Origin: Planctomycetaceae bacterium
GTDB lineage: Bacteria > Planctomycetota > Phycisphaerae > Phycisphaerales > SM1A02
Assembly: GCA_947492385.1 (NCBI GenBank)
Contig: CANLMX010000009.1
Location: 1 to 61,601 of the forward strand
Direction: 5' to 3'
Length of the DNA: 61,601 nt
Both the position numbers and the translations under genes were made by a program. How positions within the stretch are numbered: position 1 is the first letter of the stretch; each line of letters begins with the position of its first letter. Of the stretch, positions 8,143 through 17,333 are shown piece after piece. Below the pieces are notes generated by a model. It saw only the letters and a list, made by a program, of their open reading frames with translations. It did not search any database and was not told where the DNA came from.

Positions 8143-9686
8143 GCGCGCCCGGCGGGCCTGCGCCGGGCGCGGCGCCCGATGGCGCGCAGGCGCGCCGCGG
8201 GTTGGTGCTCCTGGCGATGACCGGGAGCCTGTCGATGATCTTCATCGACATGACCGTGGTCGGCGTCGCGCTGCCCAGGATCGGTGCATCGCTCGGGATG
8301 GACGACGTGGGGCAGGCGTGGATCGTGACGAGCTACCTGCTCGCGCTCGCGTCGCTCATGGCGATCGGCGGTCGGGTGGGCGACCTCGTGGGCAAGGTGC
8401 CGGCGTTCATCGCCGGCGTGGCGGCGTTCGCCGTGGCAAGCGCGGTCTGCGCGTTCGCGCGCGACGGGACCCAGATGATCGTGGGGCGCGTGCTGCAGGG
8501 CGTGGCTGCGTGCCTCATGCAGCCGGCATCGGGCGCGCTCGTCATCGGGGCCTTCGCGCCCGGTGAGCGCGGCAAGGCGATGGCCGCGTATGTCGGCATC
8601 CCGATGGTGTTCATGGCGCTCGGGCCCGCGGTCGGTGGGGTCATCGTCCAGCGGTGGGGATGGGAGTGGGTGTTCCTCCTGAACCTGCCGATCGCGGCCA
8701 CGGCCGTCGTGCTCACGCTGGTCGCGCGTCCCCGGGATGCGCGCAGCGCGGACCGCCACATCGACTGGCTCGGCGGCGGGCTCCTCCTGCTTGGGTTGCC
8801 GCCGCTGGTGTTCGGCATCCAGCAGCTGGGAGCCGTGCGCTCGGACGGATCGCTCCGATGGGACGATCCGGTCACGATCGGGGCCCTCGTCGGGGGCATG
8901 GTGGCGCTCACGGCATTCGTGCGCCGGCAATGGAACCACCCTCGGCCGCTCCTGCGGCTCCGCCTCTTCGCCGACCACGCGCTTGCCGCGGACGCGGTCG
9001 TCATCATGTGCATGCAGTTCGCGATGACGGGTCTCGTGGTCGCGGGTTCGCTCTACGCCCAGGACGTACTCGGGTATTCGCCCACCGAGGCCGGCGCGTC
9101 GCTGCTTCCGATGCTGGCCCCCGTGATCCTGGTGGTGCACCTTGCGGGCCGCTGGTACGACCGCTCCGGGGTGCGCGCGCCCGCGACGTGGGGTACGACG
9201 ATGGCCAGCTGCGGCATGCTGGTGCAGGCCGCGGGTGCGTGGCTGCAGAGCTACCCCGTGATGGCCGTCGGGATGTTCGTGCTCGGACTCGGGATCGCCT
9301 TCACGATGAGTCCGACGAACACCGACGCGCTGGGCCGCGTGACGCATGCGGAGCGCGGACAGGTATCGGGCTTGGTGCAGACGATGCGTCAGGTCGGCGG
9401 CAGCGTCGGTGTGGCCACGGTGGCGGCCGCGGTCGCGATCTCCATGGGTGCGTTCACGCGCGCCGAGCGGATCCAGGACCCCTCGTCCGTGGCGCGGCTG
9501 CGCACGATGCTCCGTTCCGGCGACCCGGCGGCACGCGTCGAGGCAGCGTCGGACGTGGACTTCGCGTCCGTGCAGCGCGCGTCGGCGCGCGCCTATGCCG
9601 TGGGCTACTGCGTCGCCGCGCTCGGCACGGCGGGCGCGCTCGTTGCGGTGCGCCGCTGGATGAGGCCCGGGAAGCCGGTCACTTGA
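8139..9686 (+). CDS. MFS drug/metabolite exporter, DHA2 (EmrB/QacA, 14-TM) type
   Basis: A 515-residue membrane protein with about 14 hydrophobic segments. Family motifs seen are the N-terminal [20 protein letters not shown] with Asp in TM1, [20 protein letters not shown] (motif A), and [19 protein letters not shown]. Long lengths over 500 residues and the two central extra helices fit proton-driven DHA2 exporters. The ATG shares its bases with the stop of the EboB-like gene (ATGA at 8139-8142), so its product is probably made together with it. This suggests export of the Ebo-linked metabolite, which is inference. The 3' end overlaps the convergent esterase gene by 8 bases. Confidence 0.88.
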   Translation: MSAPGGPAPGAAPDGAQARRGLVLLAMTGSLSMIFIDMTVVGVALPRIGASLGMDDVGQAWIVTSYLLALASLMAIGGRVGDLVGKVPAFIAGVAAFAVASAVCAFARDGTQMIVGRVLQGVAACLMQPASGALVIGAFAPGERGKAMAAYVGIPMVFMALGPAVGGVIVQRWGWEWVFLLNLPIAATAVVLTLVARPRDARSADRHIDWLGGGLLLLGLPPLVFGIQQLGAVRSDGSLRWDDPVTIGALVGGMVALTAFVRRQWNHPRPLLRLRLFADHALAADAVVIMCMQFAMTGLVVAGSLYAQDVLGYSPTEAGASLLPMLAPVILVVHLAGRWYDRSGVRAPATWGTTMASCGMLVQAAGAWLQSYPVMAVGMFVLGLGIAFTMSPTNTDALGRVTHAERGQVSGLVQTMRQVGGSVGVATVAAAVAISMGAFTRAERIQDPSSVARLRTMLRSGDPAARVEAASDVDFASVQRASARAYAVGYCVAALGTAGALVAVRRWMRPGKPVT

Positions 9687-11760
9687 CCGGCGCGGCCTGC
9701 ACCGGGTCGGCCTCGACCCGGATCCGGAACGGATGCGCCGGCAGCTTCGACACCTCGTCGACGAGGTTGGCGTCCGCCGGATTGTCCTGCCACGCGTAGC
9801 GGACCTCGGTCGGCGTTGCCACCTTGGGGCTTCGGACGAAGATCGCGTTCGGCGGCCGGATCTCGGCCTGTGCGATGTGGAACATGCCATCCTCGCCTGC
9901 GACTGCGATCGCCGCGGGCGCCTTGCCGTCGCGCGTGGCGAGCGTCCCGCGTTCCGCGTCGAATGACACGACGATGCCGTCGCCCTCGCGCCGGGCGTTC
10001 TTCGGGCGCGGTCCGCGCCACGCCAGGTCCTGCGCGCCGTAGCTCACCGCCGCCGCCCATCGGGCGAGCCGATCGCCCACGGAACGCTTGTCGGTCGGAT
10101 GGATGTCGTCCGCGTCGCCGACGTCGATCGTGGTGATGACCCCGACGTTCGGGGAATTGCGCTCCGCCGCCAACTGGGATTCGCGCAGGATCGGCCAGGT
10201 GCCGTGGATCGGCTCCTCCGGACGGTGCTTCATGAATGCCGCGAGGCTGACCACGCCGAACGGCATGTCGGGCTGCTCGAACGCCGCGCGCCAGCTGCGG
10301 ATCACGAGCGGCAGCAGCGTTGCGTAGGCCGTGGCCTCTGCCTCGGATCCGGCGTTGCTCTCGCCCTGGTACCAGATCGCGCCACGCACCCCGAAGCCCG
10401 CGAAGGGCGCGATCATGCCGTTGAAGAGCGAGCCTGGCGAAGTGACGCCGGTTCCCGGCGCGGAGTCGCGCGTGGGCCGCTCGGGCGGCTGCGGCAGGCC
10501 CTTCGCCTCGCGCCCGAGGCGAACCCGCCACTCGCCCGCGAGTGCGATCGGCGCTTCCGCCGAGCCGGGGCACGAAAGCTTCATCGCGGCTGCGTCACCG
10601 CAGAATCCGCCCTCGCCGTGCATGTCGAGCACCTCGATGGACAGCGTCGCCTCGCCGGACTTCACGAGCGAGGCGGGCACGCGATACCGGCGCGGCGTCG
10701 TCCAGTCGGCGATGGTGTTGGCGATCGCGCGCCCGTTCCAGAACGCGACGTCCGCGTCGTCGATGGGGCCGAGCTCGAGCACGAGCTCCTTGCCTGCCCA
10801 GGATTCCGGCACCGTCACCTGGCGGCGGTACCACGCGGTGCCGTCGTGGCCCCGCAGTTCGGCGTCCACGCTCCAGGCCGAGGGAAGCGAGACGGTGCGC
10901 CAGCCCTCGCCGTCCACTGCGGTGGCCGGGGCAGCCCATGCACCGGCAACCCCCGGCTCCTCGGCGTTCACCGAGGTCCACCACTGGGTTCCCGCGGTCT
11001 GGAACACGCGCCGTCGCGCCTCGTAGGCACGGTCACGCTCGGCCTGACCGAGGCGGTGCCAGGCGTCGACCGCCATGCGCTGGCGCCCGATGGCTTCGGT
11101 GTAGGTGGCATCGGAACCGAGGGTCGCGAGATCGGCCCAGGGCTCGGCGCGCGTGCCGCCCCAGTTGATCGAGAGGATGCCGACCGGCAGGCCCGTGCGC
11201 GCGTGGATGGCGGTCGCGAACCAGAATCCGACGGCGGTCGTCTCGGGCAGCGTCGTGGCGTCAAGCACCTGCCAGCGCGCGTCGATCGTCTCGGCGGGCC
11301 GATTGGCGGTCACGTGGGGCGCTTTGAGGACGCGGATCGCGCCATCGAGGGGGACGGACTTCGCGGCCTGGAGCTGCGGCCCGGTCGCGGCCAGCGGCCA
11401 CTCCATGTTGCTCTGCCCGCCGGCGATCCACACGTCCCCCACCAGGATGTCGCCCACGGTGATCGTGTTCGAGCCCCGGACCTCGAGCACCAGCGGGTCG
11501 TTGCTCCCCTTGAGCGGTTCGAGCACCAGCGCGAAGTGACCCGACTGGTCGGCGGTCGTCCTGCCGGTCCTGAGCACCGCGCCCTTGGTGTCGCGGACCT
11601 CGACGGTGACTTCCTCGTGGGTCTGCGCGGAACCGAACACGCGGACCGGCCGGTCGCGCTGGAGCACCATGTGGTCGGTGAACGCGGCGGGAAGCCTGAT
11701 CTCGGCCTGCACCGAAGCGGTTGCGGCCAAGGCGACGGCGAACACGAGGGGGGCGCGCAT
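9679..11760 (-). CDS. Sialate O-acetylesterase (SGNH-type), secreted
   Basis: A 693-residue exported esterase. The start at 11760 gives the signal peptide MRAPLVFAVALAATASVQA; an in-frame ATG at 11769 is the alternative. Residues 110-125 contain GGQSNMEWP with likely nucleophile Ser117, SINWGGTRAEPW follows, and the block WYQGESNAG and the C-terminal DDIHPTDKRSVGDRLA supply the remaining catalytic Asp/His region. A beta-sandwich jelly-roll insert lies in the middle (about residues 280-370). The family removes O-acetyl groups from sialic acids or other sugars. It lies on the opposite strand to the ebo-like genes on both sides, so it interrupts that gene set. Confidence 0.85.
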   Translation of the reverse strand: MRAPLVFAVALAATASVQAEIRLPAAFTDHMVLQRDRPVRVFGSAQTHEEVTVEVRDTKGAVLRTGRTTADQSGHFALVLEPLKGSNDPLVLEVRGSNTITVGDILVGDVWIAGGQSNMEWPLAATGPQLQAAKSVPLDGAIRVLKAPHVTANRPAETIDARWQVLDATTLPETTAVGFWFATAIHARTGLPVGILSINWGGTRAEPWADLATLGSDATYTEAIGRQRMAVDAWHRLGQAERDRAYEARRRVFQTAGTQWWTSVNAEEPGVAGAWAAPATAVDGEGWRTVSLPSAWSVDAELRGHDGTAWYRRQVTVPESWAGKELVLELGPIDDADVAFWNGRAIANTIADWTTPRRYRVPASLVKSGEATLSIEVLDMHGEGGFCGDAAAMKLSCPGSAEAPIALAGEWRVRLGREAKGLPQPPERPTRDSAPGTGVTSPGSLFNGMIAPFAGFGVRGAIWYQGESNAGSEAEATAYATLLPLVIRSWRAAFEQPDMPFGVVSLAAFMKHRPEEPIHGTWPILRESQLAAERNSPNVGVITTIDVGDADDIHPTDKRSVGDRLARWAAAVSYGAQDLAWRGPRPKNARREGDGIVVSFDAERGTLATRDGKAPAAIAVAGEDGMFHIAQAEIRPPNAIFVRSPKVATPTEVRYAWQDNPADANLVDEVSKLPAHPFRIRVEADPVQAAPVK

Positions 11761-11790
11761 GTGGCGCATGATGCCCGCGGGAGGCTCGGC

Positions 11791-12483
11791 ATGCAATATC
11801 GTTCCCGCATGGCAGCCGAACGCCTTCCGTTGGTCGGGATCACCGCGGACGTGGCCCACGACGAGCGTGGTCGCCCGCGGCACCAGGTGCGATCCACCTA
11901 CGTCGACGCGGTGCTCGCCGCGGGAGGCGTTCCCGTGCTGGTGCCGGCGTGTGCGGCCGTGCGAGAATCGGTGATTGAACGGCTGGACGCCGTCGTGATC
12001 ATCGGGGGCGACGACATCGACACGCGCCCGTTCGGCATTCCGCTGCACCCGCAGGCGCGGGTGATGGACCCTTCGCGGCAGGCGGCGGAGCTGGCGCTGC
12101 TCGACGCGCTCGACCGTCAACCGGCGATCCCGCTGCTCGGCGTGTGCCTGGGCATGCAGCTGATGGGCGTGCATCGCGGGGCACGCCTCATCCAGCACCT
12201 CGGCGACGTGCTTCCCGACGCCGACCGCCATCGTGACGACCGCATCCATGCGGTGCAGACCGAACTCGGCACGGGCCCGGTGGCGAGCTGGCACCACCAG
12301 GCGATCGCCGACGCGCCGGGCTTCGAGGTGATCGGCCATTCCGACGACGGGGTGATCGAGGCCATTCGCGATCCCTCGCGCCCGTTCAGCGTGGGCGTGC
12401 AGTGGCACCCGGAGCGCACGGCCGACGAGGCGCTGGGGGTGGGCATCTTCCGGCGGCTCGTGGACGCCGCGCGTGCCCGGTAG
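11791..12483 (+). CDS. Gamma-glutamyl-gamma-aminobutyrate hydrolase family (class I GATase-like) protein
   Basis: A 230-residue glutamine-amidotransferase-fold hydrolase of the PuuD/peptidase C26 type. The catalytic triad is Cys119 (LLGVCLGMQL) with His206 and Glu208 (VQWHPER). The start at 11791 is chosen because GGGAGG at 11779-11784 is well placed; ATG 11809 is the alternative. The family cleaves gamma-glutamyl amide bonds in polyamine catabolism or related pathways. It leads a tight group of same-strand genes (thioredoxin, eboE, eboC, nuoA, MBL protein) with gaps of 23 bases or less, so it may be co-transcribed with the ebo genes. The substrate is not known. Confidence 0.85.
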   Translation: MQYRSRMAAERLPLVGITADVAHDERGRPRHQVRSTYVDAVLAAGGVPVLVPACAAVRESVIERLDAVVIIGGDDIDTRPFGIPLHPQARVMDPSRQAAELALLDALDRQPAIPLLGVCLGMQLMGVHRGARLIQHLGDVLPDADRHRDDRIHAVQTELGTGPVASWHHQAIADAPGFEVIGHSDDGVIEAIRDPSRPFSVGVQWHPERTADEALGVGIFRRLVDAARAR

Positions 12484-12492
12484 CCTGCGCGC

Positions 12493-13257
12493 ATGCTGAC
12501 CCTCGCGCTTGCCTCGGTGCTGTCGCTCGGAGACGTCCTCGCCGCGGGTTCCGCCGCCCCGGCGCTCTCGGTCGAGAAGTTCCTGAAGGGCGAGGCCGTG
12601 TCCTCGTTCGAGCCCGGCAAGGTCTACGTGCTCGAGTTCTGGGCCACGTGGTGCGGGCCGTGCATCCGCGCGATGCCGCACGTCTCGAAGCTGCAGAAGG
12701 AGCACCCCGAGGTCACGGTGATCGGCGTGGCGGGGTTCGAGCGCGCGCCTGATGCGGCCGGGATGGAGAAGAAGGTGCAGGAGTTCCTCGATGGCCGCGG
12801 AAGCGACGTCGGGTTCCGCATCGCGCTCGACACGGACGGCTCGATGGCGCAGGAGTGGATGAATGCCGCGAAGCGCCGGACCATCCCAACGTCGATGGTG
12901 GTCGGTAAGGACGGGAAGGTTGCGTTCGTCGGGTCGCCCAACGCGGAGCTCGATGCAGCCGTCATCGCGGCGCTGGGCAAGGACCCGGCGGGCCCGGCCA
13001 CGAAGGCCGCGGGCACGAAGGAGTCCGCATCGAAGTCGCCCGAGCCGGGCACGACCGAGGAGGTCACTACCGAGCCCACCGATGAGAAGGGCGAGTCGAT
13101 CAGCGAGTCGACGTCCTCATCCTCCTCGACCTCCACGGTGAACGGCGTGACCGTCACGCAGACGGTCACCGAGACGGTGCGCGTCGAGGTGCGCAACGGC
13201 ACGAAGACCACCACGAAGCGCCGCACCGTGACGCGCTCCGACGCGCCGAAGCCCTGA
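12493..13257 (+). CDS. TlpA-like exported thioredoxin with Ser/Thr/Glu-rich tail
   Basis: A 254-residue protein. After a short hydrophobic leader, residues about 20-160 form a thioredoxin/AhpC-TSA fold with the redox motif WATWCGPC (Cys54, Cys57) and the cis-proline stretch RTIPTSMVV. The last 90 residues are a low-complexity linker rich in Ser, Thr, Glu and Lys with no match to a known domain. TlpA-type proteins reduce disulfides outside the cytoplasm. It starts 9 bases after the GATase stop and ends 7 bases before eboE. The tail may reach through the periplasm or bind a partner, which is inference. Confidence 0.85.
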   Translation: MLTLALASVLSLGDVLAAGSAAPALSVEKFLKGEAVSSFEPGKVYVLEFWATWCGPCIRAMPHVSKLQKEHPEVTVIGVAGFERAPDAAGMEKKVQEFLDGRGSDVGFRIALDTDGSMAQEWMNAAKRRTIPTSMVVGKDGKVAFVGSPNAELDAAVIAALGKDPAGPATKAAGTKESASKSPEPGTTEEVTTEPTDEKGESISESTSSSSSTSTVNGVTVTQTVTETVRVEVRNGTKTTTKRRTVTRSDAPKP

Positions 13258-13264
13258 GGTCCGG

Positions 13265-14437
13265 GTGCTTCCGGCGTACTGCACGAACGTCCTGGCCGGA
13301 CGCACGCTCGACGAAACCCGGAGCGCGGTCATCGGCACGATGGGTGCGGTGCGGGCCCGCGTCGCACCGGGTTCGGTGCTGCCGATCGGCCTGTGGCTCT
13401 CGGCGCGGGCGGCCCAGGAACTGACGGCTGCGCCGGATGGCGCCCGGCGGCTGCGCGACGAGTTCGCCAACGCAGGGCTCTCGGTCGTGACGTTGAACGG
13501 CTTCCCGTACCACGACTTCCACCTGCCGACGGTGAAGCACCTGGTGTACGAGCCGCACTGGGCCGACGTGCGACGGCTGATCCACACGACGCAGCTGGCG
13601 GACCTGCTCGTCGACCTCCTGCCGGCAGGAACCACGCGTGCGTCGATCAGCACGCTGCCCCTCGGGTGGCGCGAGCGCTTCAGCCTCGAGGGCTGCGGCG
13701 CGAGCGTCGGCCTCGCGGGCGCGATGCTCGAGCAGCTCGCCGCGCACCTTGCGCGGCTTGAAGACCGCACCGGCGTGCGCATCACGGTCGATCTCGAGCC
13801 CGAACCCGGATGCATGCTGGACCGGACGCGCGACGTGGTCGGGTTCTTCGATCACGCGCTGCGGTCCCGGGCCGGCGGGCCCGACGTGCGGAGGTACGTC
13901 GGTGTGTGCCACGACACGTGCCACTCGGCGGTGATGTTCGAGGGGCAGCGCGAGGCGCTCCGTGCGTACCGCGATGCAGGCATCGGCGTGCACAAGGTGC
14001 AGGTCTCGAGCGCGATCGAGGCGGACGGCTCGCCTGATTCGGTGCTGGTGCTCTCGACGTTCGCGGAGCCGCGGTGGCTGCACCAGACGTGCGTGCGGCG
14101 CAGCGACGGATCCGTCGGGTTCTGGGAGGATCTTCCGTTCGCGCTTGCGTCCGGGACGCACGGAACGTGGCGCACGCATTTCCACGTGCCGGTCTTCGCG
14201 GCGCGCCTGGGTGCGCTCGCCACGACGCAGGACGCCATCGTCGAGTGCCTTGAGGAGCTCGCTTCGTGGCCTGAGGACGAGCGTCCGCAACTCGAGGTCG
14301 AGACGTACGCGTGGGACGTGCTTCCCGACGGCGCACGCGAGGGCCAGGCGCTGGTGGACGGCATCGCGCGCGAGGTGGAGTGGTGCGCGGGCGCGGCGCG
14401 CCGCGCGGGGTTCGTGCGTGCGGGGGGCGTGGCGTGA
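13265..14437 (+). CDS. eboE: EboE: xylose-isomerase-like TIM-barrel metabolite-traffic protein
   Basis: A 390-residue protein starting at GTG 13265, with TGAGG of the upstream stop region as ribosome site. The N-terminal YCTNVLAGRTLDE and PIGLWLSARAAQEL, followed by LNGFPYHDFH, are characteristic of EboE. A sugar-phosphate-isomerase-like barrel is supported by ITVDLEPEPGCML, VGVCHDTCHSAVMFE and HKVQVSSAIE, which offer acidic and His metal ligands. EboE proteins are usually about 390 residues, so this is full length. Its stop overlaps the eboC start (GTGA). The reaction is unknown; in other bacteria the gene belongs to the ebo set needed for precursor export. Confidence 0.85.
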   Translation: MLPAYCTNVLAGRTLDETRSAVIGTMGAVRARVAPGSVLPIGLWLSARAAQELTAAPDGARRLRDEFANAGLSVVTLNGFPYHDFHLPTVKHLVYEPHWADVRRLIHTTQLADLLVDLLPAGTTRASISTLPLGWRERFSLEGCGASVGLAGAMLEQLAAHLARLEDRTGVRITVDLEPEPGCMLDRTRDVVGFFDHALRSRAGGPDVRRYVGVCHDTCHSAVMFEGQREALRAYRDAGIGVHKVQVSSAIEADGSPDSVLVLSTFAEPRWLHQTCVRRSDGSVGFWEDLPFALASGTHGTWRTHFHVPVFAARLGALATTQDAIVECLEELASWPEDERPQLEVETYAWDVLPDGAREGQALVDGIAREVEWCAGAARRAGFVRAGGVA

Positions 14438-15348
14438 GCGCGCGCACCGGCGTGGGGGCGTGGCTCGAGCTGATGCGGATCGGCAACGCACCGACGGTGG
14501 TGTCGAACGTGTTCGCGGGCATGGCGGTGGGCCTTCAGGCGCGCCTGGCGGACATCCCGGTGCCGTTGGGCACCGGTGCGGTGCTGGTGGCCGGGACCGT
14601 GCTCACGTACGTGGCCGGGATGATCCTCAACGACGCGTTCGACGCGCAGGCCGATGCGCGCGAACGTCCGTCGCGGCCGATTCCCTCGGGCCGCATCGGC
14701 ATCGCCGGCGCACGCTTTGTCGGGCTTCTGACGCTCGCCGTGGGCGCGGCGATGCTTGCGGTCTCGGGAGAGGGCACGCCCTGGTGGGCGGTGCTGCTCG
14801 CGGGAAGCGTGGTGCTCTACAACGCGATCCACGCGTGGTTTCCGGGCGCATTCGTGGTGATGGCGGCGTGCCGTGCGATCGTGCCCGTGATCGCGGCGCG
14901 TGCGGTGTCGCCGGGTGCGGACGGTGCGTTGCTGGGGTGGGTGGCGGGCGGTGCCTTCGCGTACGTGGCCGCGCTGGGGCTCGTCGCGCGCAATGAGGTG
15001 CAGGGTCTTCCGCCCGTGGCCCGTGCGGTCCGGTGGACGCTTCCGATCGCGGCGTGCGCGCCGCTCGGGGTGTGGCTTGCGGAGGGCGTCGGGCCGGAAT
15101 CGGCGGTGACGGTGACGCTGGGGCTCGTCTCGATGGCCTCCGCGGTGGTCGGCGTCGTGACAGGCGTCCGGCTGGCGGCCTCGTCGGGCGCGCACGCGGT
15201 GCCCGCGGCGGTCGGGACCTGGCTCGGTGTGATTCCGCTGATCGACGCGGCGACCTGCTTCCTGCTCGGTCGTCCCCTGCTCGGTCTCCTGTGCGTCGCG
15301 ATGTTCGGGCTCTCGGGCGCGCTCCGGCCCCGCTTCGCGGCAAGCTGA
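14434..15348 (+). CDS. eboC: EboC: UbiA-family prenyltransferase-like membrane protein
   Basis: A 304-residue membrane protein with about eight to nine hydrophobic segments, starting at GTG 14434 inside the eboE stop codon. The UbiA aromatic prenyltransferase motif is present as NDAFDAQAD (Asn66, Asp67, Asp70, Asp74) followed by RPSRPIPSGRI. UbiA enzymes move a prenyl group to an aromatic or sugar acceptor at the membrane; the EboC branch probably acts on a still unknown acceptor. The second Asp-rich motif of classical UbiA proteins is not obvious. Direct coupling to eboE supports the Ebo assignment. Confidence 0.85.
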   Translation: MSARTGVGAWLELMRIGNAPTVVSNVFAGMAVGLQARLADIPVPLGTGAVLVAGTVLTYVAGMILNDAFDAQADARERPSRPIPSGRIGIAGARFVGLLTLAVGAAMLAVSGEGTPWWAVLLAGSVVLYNAIHAWFPGAFVVMAACRAIVPVIAARAVSPGADGALLGWVAGGAFAYVAALGLVARNEVQGLPPVARAVRWTLPIAACAPLGVWLAEGVGPESAVTVTLGLVSMASAVVGVVTGVRLAASSGAHAVPAAVGTWLGVIPLIDAATCFLLGRPLLGLLCVAMFGLSGALRPRFAAS

Positions 15349-15371
15349 CCGCTGCTACCATTCCGCTCCCG

Positions 15372-15767
15372 ATGACGGTCCTCGCGTCCTCCGACCTCAC
15401 CACCTACATCCCCATCGCGATGGCGATCGGGATGAGCGTCGTGTTCGCCATCGTGAACATCGGCGCGAGCGCACTGCTCGGGCCGCGCCGCGAGGGTGCG
15501 ATCAAGGGCGACACCTACGAGTCCGGCATGGCCGCGATCGGCACCGCCCGCAAGCGCTTCAACGTGCGCTTCTTCGTGGTGGCGATGACGTTCCTGCTGT
15601 TCGACGTCGAGGTGATCTTCCTCTACCCGTGGGCCGTGGCCTACGCGCAGCTGGAGCCCCAGAGCCCGATGGCGGGCCTGTTCCTCGCGCGCATCCTGTT
15701 CTTCATCGCCACCAGCGTGCTCGCGTACATGTACGCGTGGCGCAAGGGCGTCTTCCGCTGGGATTGA
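15372..15767 (+). CDS. nuoA: NADH-quinone oxidoreductase subunit A, outside a nuo operon
   Basis: A 131-residue protein with three transmembrane helices. Signature residues are KGDTYESGMAAIGTARKRFN, followed by RFFVVAMTFLLFDVEVIFLY, which includes the conserved acidic FDVE. This is one of the small membrane subunits of respiratory complex I, at the joint of the quinone site. Normally nuoB, C and D follow. Here an MBL-fold gene follows after 10 bases and eboC precedes by 23 bases, so it is separated from its partners. No clear Shine-Dalgarno sequence is visible. The protein itself looks complete and functional. Confidence 0.88.
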   Translation: MTVLASSDLTTYIPIAMAIGMSVVFAIVNIGASALLGPRREGAIKGDTYESGMAAIGTARKRFNVRFFVVAMTFLLFDVEVIFLYPWAVAYAQLEPQSPMAGLFLARILFFIATSVLAYMYAWRKGVFRWD

Positions 15768-15777
15768 TCGGCGCTTC

Positions 15778-17244
15778 GTGCCCAGCCAACCCACGCTGAC
15801 GTTCTTCGGTGCCGCAGGCGAGGTCACGGGAAGCTGCACGCTCCTCGAGACCGAGCATGCGCGGATTCTCGTGGATTTCGGCCTTTTCCAGGGGTCGCCC
15901 ACGCAGGAGCTCCGCAACGTCGACGCACCGCCGATCGACTTCCGTCGGCTCGACGCGGTGGTCTGCACGCATGCGCACATCGACCATTGCGGCCGCCTTG
16001 GCATGCTTCCGCGGCTTGGCTTCGACCGCGTGATCTTGTGCACGGAGCCCACCGCCGAGCTGCTGCCCATGGTGCTCAAGAGCTCCGCGAACCTGCAGAA
16101 GGTGCGGCTCACCGAGCACCGGGACGGCACCGGCCCCGAGGCCGTGGTGGTCGATCCCCCGCCCGATCCGGCGATCGCCGCAGCGATGGAACGATTCGAG
16201 GATCCGCCCGTGCTCTACGGCGCGGGCGACGCCGAGCGCACCGCGCGCATGGTCGTTGGCATTCCCTACGGCGCATGGCGCGACGTGGCTGCCGGCGTGC
16301 GCATGAGGCTCCATGACGCGGGCCATGTGATCGGCAGCGCGTCGGTCGAGTTCGAGGTCACGCACGGCGCGTCCCGCACGCGCATCGTGTTCTCCGGCGA
16401 CGTGGGTCCCACGGGCGACGGCTACCTCGCCGAACGCGGGCGCTGCCCGGAAGCGGACGTGGTCATCATGGAGTCGACCACGGGCGCGCGGCCCGACGAT
16501 GCGCCGAGCAGCGACATCGCGGCCGAGTTGCGACGCGTGGTCGAGGACTGCCGCCACGGCTCGCGGACCGCCGTGATGCCCACGTTCAGCGTGGGCCGTG
16601 GGCAACTCATCGTGCATCACCTGGCACGGCTGGCCCACGAGGGCGCGCTCGAGGGCGTCCCGGTCTACCTCGACAGCCCGATGGCCATCCGTGCATCGGA
16701 ACTCTGCCGCCGGCATCCGTCGCTCCTTTCGGCCGCGGCGCGCACCATGTCCGGTTCCGGACGCTCGCCGTTCGAGTTCGATGGCCTGCATTGCCTCTGG
16801 TCGCGAAAGCACTCGTTGCGCATCGCCGGGCGCTCCGGGGCGGGAATCGTGCTCGCGGGCAGTGGATTCTGCGATGCGGGCCCCGTGCTCCACCACCTCG
16901 AGCAGCGGTTGGGGGACGAACGGGGCCTCGTGGTCTTCACGGGCTACGTTCTGCCTGGCTCGTTGGCCGAGGGCTTGGCCGAGGGCCGCGCGCGCCGGGT
17001 GCGCATCAACGGCACCGAGATCGACGTTCGGGCGCGGGTGAGGCGGCTCCATGGCCTGAGCGGCCATGCCGATCCGTCGCAGATGGTGGATTGGCTGGTC
17101 GGTGCTGGGCGGGTGCCGTCGGTGGTGATGCTGAACCACGGCGACCCGGTCGCGCGCGAGGGCATGCGCGCCCGCTTGCAGCGCGCGGGTGTGCTGGGCG
17201 TCGACACGCCGGCACCCCAGTCACCGATGCCGATCGGGGTGTGA
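15778..17244 (+). CDS. MBL-fold/beta-CASP RNA-processing exonuclease family protein
   Basis: A 488-residue protein from GTG 15778. The metallo-beta-lactamase part has THAHIDHCGRLG (motif 2), LHDAGHVIGSASVEF (motif 3) and VFSGDVGPTGDG (motif 4). A beta-CASP insert runs from about residue 250 (VMPTFSVGRGQLIVHHLARL) and the C-terminal LSGHADPSQMVDWL is the RMMBL/motif C His. Relatives such as YSH1-like and KH-less archaeal CPSF proteins cut or trim RNA. It is probably a zinc-dependent ribonuclease in the cytoplasm. It is the last gene of the row beginning at 11791 and ends 89 bases before parB. Confidence 0.85.
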   Translation: MPSQPTLTFFGAAGEVTGSCTLLETEHARILVDFGLFQGSPTQELRNVDAPPIDFRRLDAVVCTHAHIDHCGRLGMLPRLGFDRVILCTEPTAELLPMVLKSSANLQKVRLTEHRDGTGPEAVVVDPPPDPAIAAAMERFEDPPVLYGAGDAERTARMVVGIPYGAWRDVAAGVRMRLHDAGHVIGSASVEFEVTHGASRTRIVFSGDVGPTGDGYLAERGRCPEADVVIMESTTGARPDDAPSSDIAAELRRVVEDCRHGSRTAVMPTFSVGRGQLIVHHLARLAHEGALEGVPVYLDSPMAIRASELCRRHPSLLSAAARTMSGSGRSPFEFDGLHCLWSRKHSLRIAGRSGAGIVLAGSGFCDAGPVLHHLEQRLGDERGLVVFTGYVLPGSLAEGLAEGRARRVRINGTEIDVRARVRRLHGLSGHADPSQMVDWLVGAGRVPSVVMLNHGDPVAREGMRARLQRAGVLGVDTPAPQSPMPIGV

Positions 17245-17296
17245 TGGTTCCATATAACCAATGATGGCCACGCGGGGTGGTTCGCTACGCTGTGGG

Positions 17297-17312
17297 TGTT
17301 CCACGTGGAACG
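17297..17312. promoter_or_regulatory. parS-like site upstream of parB
   Basis: TGTTCCACGTGGAACG contains the 14-bp perfect palindrome GTTCCACGTGGAAC (17298-17311), close to the bacterial parS consensus TGTTTCACGTGAAACA. It lies 22 bases upstream of the parB start. Chromosomal ParB binds such sites and spreads from them. Confidence 0.8.
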
Positions 17313-17333
17313 TCATCGCACGGAGGCACCATC

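Noticed and set aside
10099-11790. A long frame upstream of the GATase
   Set aside because: Only the part from 11791 has family motifs and a good ribosome site; the rest is a shadow of the esterase gene.
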